Positions 6,974 to 13,285 of a stretch of DNA of 19,813 bases are shown piece after piece. Position numbers and translations under genes: made by a program. Origin of the DNA: JAOUFP01 sp947085825 (lineage in GTDB: Bacteria > Nitrospirota > Thermodesulfovibrionia > Thermodesulfovibrionales > UBA6898); contig CAMTXX010000083.1 in the NCBI GenBank assembly GCA_947085825.1, positions 1 to 19,813 of the forward strand, read 5' to 3'. The notes beneath the pieces are model-generated. The model was given only the letters and a program-made list of their open reading frames with translations, was not told the DNA's origin and did no database searches. Position 1 is the stretch's first letter. Every line of letters starts with the position of its first letter.

Positions 6974-7630
6974 TCACGATTTGATTAATTCAATTACCTT
7001 CCGAATCCGGGCGGCCTTGTCCTTTTCGGCGTTTTTCTCGTAAAAGGACTGGATGGTTCTCAGGTAGGCCAGAAGCGCCCTCTTCCAGCCGTTCTTCGAG
7101 GCCGTATCGATGGCGTTCTGCAGGGTATTTTCGTCCTGGTATCCGGCGGCAACAACCACGCCGGTCGCCACAAGGCGGGAGAGGGGGTTCTCTATTTTAG
7201 CGAGGGCCGTGCCGATTACCCGGATTTCACCCTTCCGGATGGCCTGCAGGGTATCCCGGTACTGTTCCGGGATCAGGCTGCCATCCACCCGGGGGAAGGC
7301 CCCCTGCAGAAAGAGGAGATAGTGGCGATTCTCCGCCATCGTACCTATATCCGCCAAACGAAGATATTCCCGGTCCGGGACAGGTTCCAAAACCGCCGCA
7401 TGGAGGGCGCTTCTGGTCAGGTAGGCCTTGGCGAGGATGTTAATATCCCCGCTTTTTTTGATCTCCTCTTCCGCCTTCTGGAAGTGCAATTCGGCCATGT
7501 CGTCTTTGCCGATCAGGAAATTCTGCTTGTAGTTCTCCAGGTAATTGAAGCTGGCGAAGGTCCAGGAGGGGATCTCCACGGAGGCGCAGCCGACGACAAG
7601 CAGGATGATCAGGGGCAATAGTCTTTTCAT
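6974..7630 (-). CDS. Lipoprotein of the MCE/Mla cluster, unknown family
   Basis: 218 residues. A signal peptide ends in a lipobox, LVVGC, with the lipidated cysteine at 15, so the protein is exported and membrane-anchored. The rest is largely helical (AELHFQKAEEEIKKSG, LAKAYLTRSALHAAVLEP) and looks TPR-like; I do not recognise a named family. Its ATG overlaps the mlaD stop (ATGA at 7627-7630), which suggests translational coupling. By position it replaces the auxiliary lipoprotein found in many MCE operons and may bind the MCE protein or the outer membrane. A neutral serine/alanine follows the cysteine rather than Asp, so outer-membrane sorting is expected by the general rule. Confidence 0.8.
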   Translation of the reverse strand: MKRLLPLIILLVVGCASVEIPSWTFASFNYLENYKQNFLIGKDDMAELHFQKAEEEIKKSGDINILAKAYLTRSALHAAVLEPVPDREYLRLADIGTMAENRHYLLFLQGAFPRVDGSLIPEQYRDTLQAIRKGEIRVIGTALAKIENPLSRLVATGVVVAAGYQDENTLQNAIDTASKNGWKRALLAYLRTIQSFYEKNAEKDKAARIRKVIELIKS

Positions 7631-8580
7631 GGCAGCTTGATCTCGGGTTGTTTGCGGAAGGGGATCTTCTTGTTTATATCATTCACCATGTCGTTTATCA
7701 CGCCCATGGTGCTGTCCAGTTCCTGGCGCAGACGTTTCAGGTTGGTGGTGGAATCGGCAATGTCGGCGGTAATCTTGTTTACGTTGTCGAGCGAGCCTGC
7801 GACCTTGTCGAGCTTCGTCAGGGTATCCTTAAGAATGCGGTTTACCAGGGGCAGCAGGCCATCCCGGCCATAGACCCCCTCGTCCGTTTTCTGGGCCATG
7901 TTATCGACCCTTTTCAGAATCGCCTCGACCTGGCCCGTGAGTTCTTTGGTTTTCCGCAGAGATTCATGGACAGCCTGGACACCTTCCCGGTCATTTACCG
8001 CCATTTCCAGCAGGGAGTTCCGTGCGGCCAGCTTGGCCGTGAGTTGTTCCGAGTTCTGCAGTATTTTACTTACCTCTCCCTCGGGCGAGGAGATTTGGGC
8101 CATGGTCGTTTCCAGGTGATTGGCGATCTGGGTGACCCGTTCCAGGAGGGGTTGAACCTTCTTGACAATCTCCGCGATGTTGTTGACGGCGATAACCTCC
8201 GGGACATATCCCGCCGTCAGGGGCGGGCCAGGCGGGTCGGGGCTGGAAACGAGCAAACGCGGGGCGCCGATCAGGGGTTTATCCACGATAAATTGACTGT
8301 TTTGTCTGATCCATTTTACATGCCGGTCGGGAATCCGGATTTTAATGATGACCATGCCCGCCGGGTTGAGTTCCAGGGCGCCGATCTTGCCGATCTTGAA
8401 GCCGGAAAAGATGACGGGCATACCCTCGGAAAGGTCGTCGCCAGTGCGGGAGGAAAGGGTCAAGGTGTGGACCTTGGCGAAGAGATCCTTCTTATAGGCG
8501 AAAAACCCCAGGGCGGCCAGGAACAGGAGCAGCGAGCAGATAACGAAGATGCCAACCTTTAATTCAATATTACGCGCCAT
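7627..8580 (-). CDS. mlaD: MCE-domain protein, MlaD-type substrate-binding subunit of a lipid transporter
   Basis: 317 residues. One N-terminal membrane anchor (about 9-28, VGIFVICSLLLFLAALGFF) is followed by an MCE domain (about 38-115: GDDLSEGMPVIFSGFKIGKI, then RNSQFIVDKPLIGAPRL). A long helical tail with coiled-coil character follows (ERVTQIANHLETTMAQI, then DNVNKITADIADSTTNLKRL). MlaD-type proteins form periplasmic hexamers that pass phospholipids to or from the permease MlaE. The tail is longer than in E. coli MlaD and may bridge towards the outer membrane. ATG at 8580 overlaps the 3' end of the upstream ATPase-like gene by 11 nt; the Shine-Dalgarno is weak, consistent with coupling. 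Family call is firm; the exact lipid is unknown. Confidence 0.92.
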   Translation of the reverse strand: MARNIELKVGIFVICSLLLFLAALGFFAYKKDLFAKVHTLTLSSRTGDDLSEGMPVIFSGFKIGKIGALELNPAGMVIIKIRIPDRHVKWIRQNSQFIVDKPLIGAPRLLVSSPDPPGPPLTAGYVPEVIAVNNIAEIVKKVQPLLERVTQIANHLETTMAQISSPEGEVSKILQNSEQLTAKLAARNSLLEMAVNDREGVQAVHESLRKTKELTGQVEAILKRVDNMAQKTDEGVYGRDGLLPLVNRILKDTLTKLDKVAGSLDNVNKITADIADSTTNLKRLRQELDSTMGVINDMVNDINKKIPFRKQPEIKLP

Positions 8581-8995
8581 GGCCGGTATGATACCTGTCT
8601 TTCAGGTGGGAAAAATCGAATATACGGCATTCCGTGTAGAGATCGTCAAGCATCGCCAGGTGATCCATCAGGAACGAGCCGTCATTTTCCCCGGGCAAGA
8701 GCAAGAAAGGCCGGTCGATGGCCAGATGGGCGTCCGGAACGGCGCAGGCCCGAAGAAGCATCACCAAAAAACGCTGCCGGTCGTCCAGAGCGGAGGGCCG
8801 CAGTTGGGCGATCGGCGCCAGATTAAAACGTTCCAAGTTGTCGAGGGCCAGCCGGCAGGCCCGGTCTTCGGGCATGTTCTGGTGGTACTGTTTGATCAGA
8901 GAGATGTTCAGCCAGTTATCCAAATTCGAAATCAAGGGGACCTCCGGCGAGACGATTCCCAGCGTGCGCCGCCGGATGCGGGCGTATTCACCCAC
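8570..8995 (-). CDS. Degenerate MlaF-like ABC ATPase fragment without nucleotide-binding motifs
   Basis: 141 residues from GTG at 8995. The sequence aligns by eye with the middle of ABC ATPases: RRRTLGIVSPEVPLISNL sits where the Q-loop region (GIVFQ...) should be. RPSALDDRQRFLVMLLRA (66-83) replaces the LSGGQ signature, and AHLAIDRPFLLL (89-100) replaces Walker B. There is no Walker A: the upstream mlaE gene ends at 9031, and the extra open frame back to about 9090 contains none. GGAGGAG at 9011-9017 precedes in-frame ATT and CTG, so the real start may be non-standard and slightly upstream. Frame integrity and overlaps on the downstream side argue for a translated protein rather than a random relic. 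It is either a decaying gene or a non-catalytic partner. Homology is inferred from pattern only. Confidence 0.6.
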   Translation of the reverse strand: MGEYARIRRRTLGIVSPEVPLISNLDNWLNISLIKQYHQNMPEDRACRLALDNLERFNLAPIAQLRPSALDDRQRFLVMLLRACAVPDAHLAIDRPFLLLPGENDGSFLMDHLAMLDDLYTECRIFDFSHLKDRYHTGHGA

Positions 8996-9030
8996 CGCCC
9001 GTCCCAGAATCTCCTCCGACGGGAAAAAAT

Positions 9031-9807
9031 CTAGATGAATCTGAGCGCTAATGTTACCACCTCGATCGTTACAATGGCAATGAAAACCTTCAGCATGCCG
9101 TTAAGCACGGCGATAGGGATGCTGGTAAGCTCGCGACCCGCCTTGAGGCCGAACCAGATCGGGATCAGGGTGATGAAAAAGCCCAGGGTGACGGCCTTGA
9201 AGGCGAGGAGCGCGAGATCGGAAAATTCTATGGCCTGCAGCAGCAACTCGGACTGCATGTCCATGGCGACCCCGAAGATGAGCCGGGAAGAGAGAATGCC
9301 GCTGAGCAGGATCAGGAGGGCGGAATAACCGCTCAGGATCGAGATGGTAAACATGCCGACCAGCACCCGGGGCAGATAGAGGTAGTCGATGGGATCTATC
9401 CGGAACATCTCCAGGCTGTGCAATTCCCGGTTCACCTTCATGACGGCGATTTCCGTATTCATGGCCGCCCCGGAGCGGAGCGCGATCAGGGCCACGGTGG
9501 AGAGCGGCGCCGCCTCCGTAATTACGAAGGCCATGATCAGCCTCACCAGGGTGTCGGTAAAGCCCAGTCCCTTCGCCAGGTTGATCCCGAGGCCGATAAA
9601 GATCACCCCCGTGAGGACGGCGATGAAGCTGCAGAGCGGCAAGATCTGGACGGCGGTGAAATAAAACTGGGTAAGAATGACCCCCCTGACGGCGCTGTTG
9701 TAGGTCCGCCGCTGGAACATGCGAGAGATGACCTGCAGGGCAAAGGAGAGGGTATCCCTGAGACCGCGGGAGGAGTTGATGGTAGTTCTCCCTATTTGTT
9801 CAATCAA
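9031..9807 (-). CDS. mlaE: MlaE-type permease of an MCE lipid ABC transporter
   Basis: 258 residues with about five hydrophobic segments in the MlaE pattern (FIAVLTGVIFIGLGINLAK, VLVGMFTISILSGYSALL, FKAVTLGFFITLIPIWFGL). The conserved cytoplasmic coupling region is present: RSGAAMNTEIAVMKVNREL, then FRIDPIDYLYLPRVL. MlaE dimers span the inner membrane, hold the MlaD hexamer and are driven by two MlaF ATPases. The start is TTG at 9807, with GGGGGAG only 2 nt away; an ATT three bases further has better spacing, so the exact start is uncertain. It is the first gene of the cluster and is preceded by a hairpin repeat (9819-9839). Confidence 0.9.
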   Translation of the reverse strand: MIEQIGRTTINSSRGLRDTLSFALQVISRMFQRRTYNSAVRGVILTQFYFTAVQILPLCSFIAVLTGVIFIGLGINLAKGLGFTDTLVRLIMAFVITEAAPLSTVALIALRSGAAMNTEIAVMKVNRELHSLEMFRIDPIDYLYLPRVLVGMFTISILSGYSALLILLSGILSSRLIFGVAMDMQSELLLQAIEFSDLALLAFKAVTLGFFITLIPIWFGLKAGRELTSIPIAVLNGMLKVFIAIVTIEVVTLALRFI

Positions 9808-9818
9808 ATCTCCCCCAA

Positions 9819-9839
9819 CCCCTCTTTGCTAAAGAGGGG
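9819..9839. repeat. Hairpin repeat CCCCTCTTT-gct-AAAGAGGGG
   Basis: A perfect 9-bp inverted repeat with a 3-nt loop. This is the kernel of a widespread intergenic repeat (CCCCTCTTTGCTAAAGAGGGG type). It lies 12 nt upstream of the mlaE start, in its presumed leader, and its flank provides the G-rich Shine-Dalgarno. There is no T-run, so it is not an obvious terminator. Confidence 0.7.
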
Positions 9840-9912
9840 AGAAAACCCGCTCTACTCATAAATTTGTCGCACACCCCCAGCGTCTGAACCCCTAGCAAAA
9901 AATCTTTCATAA

Positions 9913-9921
9913 TGCTATATA
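9913..9921 (+). promoter_or_regulatory. Possible extended -10 promoter of the FAH-family gene
   Basis: TGCTATATA matches the extended -10 form TGnTATAAT in most positions; a weak -35 (TAGCAA, 9893-9898) lies 17 nt upstream. It would give a leader of about 70 nt before the ATG at 10000. Confidence 0.35.
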
Positions 9922-9999
9922 AAAACGCCCGTAACTACCTGTTGCGGGGCGGGAAATGATAACGGCCAGGTACCGGGACATCAACGCAGGAGAAAATAA

Positions 10000-10800
10000 A
10001 TGAAGATTGTCAGATTCATTTCAGAAAAAGGCGAAGAACTTTGTGGCTGTCATCTTGGTGGCAGCGAGGCGGATGTTATCGAGGAGGATTTATTCAGCAA
10101 TTACAAACAGACCGGACGCCGGGAAAAAATCGGGCGCCTGCTTGCGCCCATTGTGCCGATGAATATTCTGGCGGTGGGACTCAATTACCGGGATCATGCG
10201 GACGAGACAGGCATGTCCTACCCGGAAATCCCGGTTCTTTTTCTCAAGTCCACCAACGCGGTCATCGGCCCCGGAGAGACTATCCTGCTTCCCGCGGTGG
10301 GACCGGAACGGGTGGATTACGAGGCCGAACTCGCGGTGATCATCGGAAAGAGGGCCAAGAACGTTCCGGTTGACCAGGCCAGGGAATATATCTTTGGCTA
10401 CACCTGTGCCAATGATGTGAGCGCCCGGGACTGGCAGATCGAGAAGCAGAAGAAACAATGGTGCCGCGGCAAGAGCTTTGATACCTTCTGTCCCTTGGGA
10501 CCCTGGATTGTGACGGCAGATGAGCTGCCGGAGCCGAACAACCTGGGCATCAGGGCAATTCTCAACGGGGAGATATTGCAAGATTCCAATACGAACGAAA
10601 TGATCTTCCACATTCCTACCCTGATCAGCGACCTGAGCCGCTCCCTGACTCTCCTTCCCGGTACGGTTATTTTGACGGGCACCCCCAAGGGGGTTGGCTT
10701 TACCCGCAAGCCCCCGGTTCTGCTCAAGGATGGAGACGTGGTCACGATCGATATTGAAGGAATAGGACTGTTGACTAACCCGGTTCGGAAGGAACAATGA
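10000..10800 (+). CDS. Fumarylacetoacetate hydrolase (FAH) family protein
   Basis: 266 residues, the usual size for the short FAH family (2-hydroxyhepta-2,4-diene-1,7-dioate isomerase, acylpyruvase or oxaloacetate decarboxylase types). The metal site is intact: VDYEAELAVIIG (105-116) supplies acidic ligands, and CANDVSARDWQ (136-146) and RGKSFDTFCPLG (156-167) are family signatures. LTGTPKGVG near the C-terminus is also typical. Such Mg-dependent enzymes cleave or rearrange C-C bonds of beta-keto or acylpyruvate compounds; the substrate cannot be told from sequence. The start is backed by AGGAG 8 nt before ATG. It has its own putative promoter and is separated by 174 nt from degP. Confidence 0.92.
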   Translation: MKIVRFISEKGEELCGCHLGGSEADVIEEDLFSNYKQTGRREKIGRLLAPIVPMNILAVGLNYRDHADETGMSYPEIPVLFLKSTNAVIGPGETILLPAVGPERVDYEAELAVIIGKRAKNVPVDQAREYIFGYTCANDVSARDWQIEKQKKQWCRGKSFDTFCPLGPWIVTADELPEPNNLGIRAILNGEILQDSNTNEMIFHIPTLISDLSRSLTLLPGTVILTGTPKGVGFTRKPPVLLKDGDVVTIDIEGIGLLTNPVRKEQ

Positions 10801-10840
10801 ACAACGATCAGTGATCGCAGTTGCTTCATAATATAGCCAG

Positions 10841-10868
10841 TTGACAGTTCTGTAGTCCTGTTTATAAT
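10841..10868 (+). promoter_or_regulatory. Near-consensus sigma-70 promoter of the degP gene
   Basis: TTGACA at 10841-10846 and TATAAT at 10863-10868 are exact consensus hexamers with a 16-nt spacer. A start site near 10875 would give a leader of about 100 nt before the ATG at 10975. Confidence 0.85.
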
Positions 10869-10885
10869 ATGGCGTGGAATTTAAA

Positions 10886-10908
10886 GAATCGCATTGGCAG
10901 GGCGATTC
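10886..10908 (+). promoter_or_regulatory. Hairpin in the degP leader
   Basis: GAATCGC (10886-10892) is exactly inverted as GCGATTC (10902-10908) around a 9-nt loop. It starts about 11 nt after the predicted transcription start, so it would lie at the 5' end of the mRNA, where it could stabilise the message. Confidence 0.45.
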
Positions 10909-10974
10909 CCTTGAAGAAAATTTATTAACCGGCTATTCGTGGAAAGGAGTAGGATTCAAAGCATGGAGGAAGAC

Positions 10975-12453
10975 ATGAGGAAAGATCATAAAAGCAGAAA
11001 AACATTTGTGATGTTTTTGGTGGCCTTTTTGGTCGCATTTTTCATTATTTCGCTGGTGGAGGTGTTGCGCTCAACCTTCTCCCCGATTGTGCCGGAGGTC
11101 CAGACCGTCTCGGCCGTATCCACGAAGGAGGCAATCCGTCCTGTGCCCGGGGCGCCTTCGTCTTTTGCCGATCTCGTTGATCGTCTAAAGCCGGCGGTGG
11201 TGAACATCAGCACCACCAGGGTGGTTCGTCAAGGCGGGGGCGGCGCCCCTCGGTCGCCGCTCGACCGCTTCTTTTTCGGCGATGAATTCTTCGAAAAATT
11301 TTTCGGCGATATGCCTAAGAGGGAACACAGACAGCGCAGCCTCGGTTCGGGTTTTATCATCACCCCCGATGGCTATATCTTCACCAACTATCACGTCGTG
11401 GCGAAGGTCGATAAGATTGTGGTGAAACTGTCGGACGGGAAAGAACTTGACGCGACGGTGGTCGGCCATGATGAGAAAACCGACATTGCGCTCATCAAGA
11501 TAAAGCCGAGCGGATCTCTACCCTTTGTTGAACTGGGGGATTCCGATGCGGTCAGGGTGGGCGAGTGGGCGCTCGCGATCGGCAATCCCTTCGGTCTGGA
11601 GCATACCGTCACAGCGGGGATCATCAGCGCCAAAGGGCGGGTGATTGGCGCCGGACCCTATGATAATTTTATCCAGACGGACGCCTCGATCAATCCGGGT
11701 AACAGCGGCGGGCCTCTTTTCAACCTGGAAGGCAGGGTAATCGGCATCAACACGGCGATTGTGGCGCAGGGACAGGGGATCGGTTTTGCCATTCCCGCGA
11801 AGATGGCGAGGGATATGCTGCCGGATCTGAGAACAAAAGGCAAGGTAACCCGCGGCTGGCTGGGCATATCGGTGCAGGATTTGACCGAGGACTTGGCGAA
11901 GAGTCTCAACATCAAGGATATCAGGGGCGCCCTGGTCGCCGATGTCTTCAAGGGGGATCCGGCGGATGTGGCGGGTATTGTCGCCGGTGACGTGGTCGTG
12001 GAGATCAACGGGCAGAAGATAAAGGATGCCCATGAATTGCTTGTTACCGTGGCCCCTTTTAAGGTTGGGGCGAAGGTGGAGCTGAAGGTCCTCCGCGAGG
12101 GAAAGGAAAGGGTCTTTACCGCAACCATTGCCGAAAGAAAAGACCGTCCGGAGTTGGTCGCTAATTCCTCTCAAGAGGAATATGGCCTTGCAGTAAGCGA
12201 TATTACCCCCGAGATTGGCCAGCAACTGGGGGTCTCCCCCCGGACCGGGGTGGTGATCGTGGAAGTGATGGACGGAAGCCCGGCGCAGACAGCGGGACTC
12301 AGGCCCAAGGATATTATTATCCAGGTGGATAAGGTAAGGATCAGCAACCAACAGGAATATCTGGCCGAAATGGGCAAGTTGTCCGAGAGAAAGTCGGTGA
12401 TGCTTTCCATTAAACGGGGGAAGGTGTCCTTCTTTGTGGTGCTGCGGCGCTGA
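10975..12453 (+). CDS. degP: Periplasmic serine protease/chaperone of the DegP/HtrA (Do) family
   Basis: 492 residues. A membrane or signal segment (11-30) is followed by a trypsin-like protease domain with the full triad: H140 in TNYHVV, D170 in KTDIAL and S244 in GNSGGPL. Two PDZ domains follow (about 270-385 and 400-490). Family members degrade or refold damaged envelope proteins. The linker loop with RSPLDRFFFGDEFFEKFFGD (94-113) is typical. Of three possible starts (GTG 10939, ATG 10963, ATG 10975) the last has the best site, GGAGG 5 nt upstream. The N-terminal helix has no clear cleavage motif, so it may stay membrane-anchored. The DNA glycosylase gene starts 1 nt after the stop. Confidence 0.94.
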   Translation: MRKDHKSRKTFVMFLVAFLVAFFIISLVEVLRSTFSPIVPEVQTVSAVSTKEAIRPVPGAPSSFADLVDRLKPAVVNISTTRVVRQGGGGAPRSPLDRFFFGDEFFEKFFGDMPKREHRQRSLGSGFIITPDGYIFTNYHVVAKVDKIVVKLSDGKELDATVVGHDEKTDIALIKIKPSGSLPFVELGDSDAVRVGEWALAIGNPFGLEHTVTAGIISAKGRVIGAGPYDNFIQTDASINPGNSGGPLFNLEGRVIGINTAIVAQGQGIGFAIPAKMARDMLPDLRTKGKVTRGWLGISVQDLTEDLAKSLNIKDIRGALVADVFKGDPADVAGIVAGDVVVEINGQKIKDAHELLVTVAPFKVGAKVELKVLREGKERVFTATIAERKDRPELVANSSQEEYGLAVSDITPEIGQQLGVSPRTGVVIVEVMDGSPAQTAGLRPKDIIIQVDKVRISNQQEYLAEMGKLSERKSVMLSIKRGKVSFFVVLRR

Positions 12454-12454
12454 T

Positions 12455-13144
12455 ATGCCAGGGTCGGGAGAAAGGGCGGAGAGGGAAGCCTCTCCGCTTT
12501 TCCACATCTATGAACTGCTCGACGGGCATTTCGGCGACCTTGACTGGTGGCCGGCTAAGTCTCCCTTCGAGGTTATCATCGGCGCCATCCTCACCCAGAA
12601 TACGGCCTGGGGCAACGTCGAGAAGGCCATCGGAAACCTCAGAGACCGCCAGCTTATTTCCCCGGAGGCCCTGGTCCGGCTTCCGGAGCAGGAATTGGCG
12701 GAGCTAATCAGACCATCGGGCTACTACCGTCTCAAAACCAAACGCCTAAAATCATTTCTTAATTTCCTCTTTGATCTTTACCAGGGGGACTTGGCGGCCA
12801 TGTTCGCCCGGGAGACCGGGGAACTGCGTCGGGAACTGCTGCAGGTCAACGGGGTCGGAGAGGAGACCGCCGATTCGATCCTTCTTTATGCCGGGTTTCA
12901 GCCCGTTTTTGTGGTAGATGCCTATACGAGAAGGATATTCTCCCGCCATGGTATTGTCGCCGCGAGCGCCTCCTACGGGGATATTCAGTCCTTGGTCATG
13001 GAGATCATGGCGCCTGACGTCAAAATGTATAACCAGTTCCACGCCCTCTTGGTCAATACGGCTAAATATTTCTGCCGAAAAAAGCCCGTCTGTTCGAGCT
13101 GTCCCCTCTCCGCCTTGCCCGGGAACCTTGTCACTGCTCCGTAA
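12455..13144 (+). CDS. HhH-GPD DNA glycosylase, endonuclease III-related, MagIII-like
   Basis: 229 residues of the HhH-GPD superfamily. WWPAKSPFEVIIGAILTQNT (31-50) and LIRPSGYYRLKTKRL (85-99) resemble Helicobacter 3-methyladenine glycosylase MagIII more than Nth. The hairpin LQVNGVGEETADSILLY (129-145) is followed by the catalytic D155 in VVDAYTRR. The Lys used by bifunctional Nth (GVGxKTA) is Glu here, so a monofunctional glycosylase without lyase activity is likely. Three cysteines (C207, C213, C216) occur where Nth has four Fe-S ligands; the fourth is missing. Substrate is inferred as alkylated bases. ATG at 12455 comes 1 nt after the degP stop, has no clear Shine-Dalgarno and is probably coupled. 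A TTG at 12434 is the alternative. Confidence 0.85.
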   Translation: MPGSGERAEREASPLFHIYELLDGHFGDLDWWPAKSPFEVIIGAILTQNTAWGNVEKAIGNLRDRQLISPEALVRLPEQELAELIRPSGYYRLKTKRLKSFLNFLFDLYQGDLAAMFARETGELRRELLQVNGVGEETADSILLYAGFQPVFVVDAYTRRIFSRHGIVAASASYGDIQSLVMEIMAPDVKMYNQFHALLVNTAKYFCRKKPVCSSCPLSALPGNLVTAP

Positions 13145-13235
13145 TATTCCCCCGCGGGAGCGCCTTAGTCAGTAAAAACCAGCCCTGCGAGGGGGGACAA
13201 TCACGATAAACATAAATAATATCGAAGAGATAAAA

Positions 13236-13261
13236 GCGATTGTTTCACGTGAAACAATCGC
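13236..13261. promoter_or_regulatory. parS: parS centromere site (ParB binding) in a 26-bp perfect palindrome
   Basis: TGTTTCACGTGAAACA at 13241-13256 is identical to the 16-bp consensus parS, to which ParB binds to load its CTP-dependent clamp during chromosome segregation. Five more bases on each side (GCGAT/ATCGC) extend it to a perfect 26-bp palindrome. It sits in a 141-bp gap between two convergent genes, 25 bp before the end of the activase gene. parS sites usually cluster near oriC. Only this full site is present in the window. Confidence 0.95.
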
Positions 13262-13285
13262 CTGCCCCCGGAGCGCGTCCCTCCA

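Noticed and set aside
6970..6979. Half parS site TGTTTCACGA near the lipoprotein stop
   Set aside because: Only the left half matches; the right half (TTTGAT) lacks the symmetric GTGAAACA, and it lies within or next to coding sequence.
10805..10817. Terminator after the FAH-family gene (CGATCA-g-TGATCG)
   Set aside because: The arms are separated by one base, so no stable hairpin loop can form, and no T-run follows.
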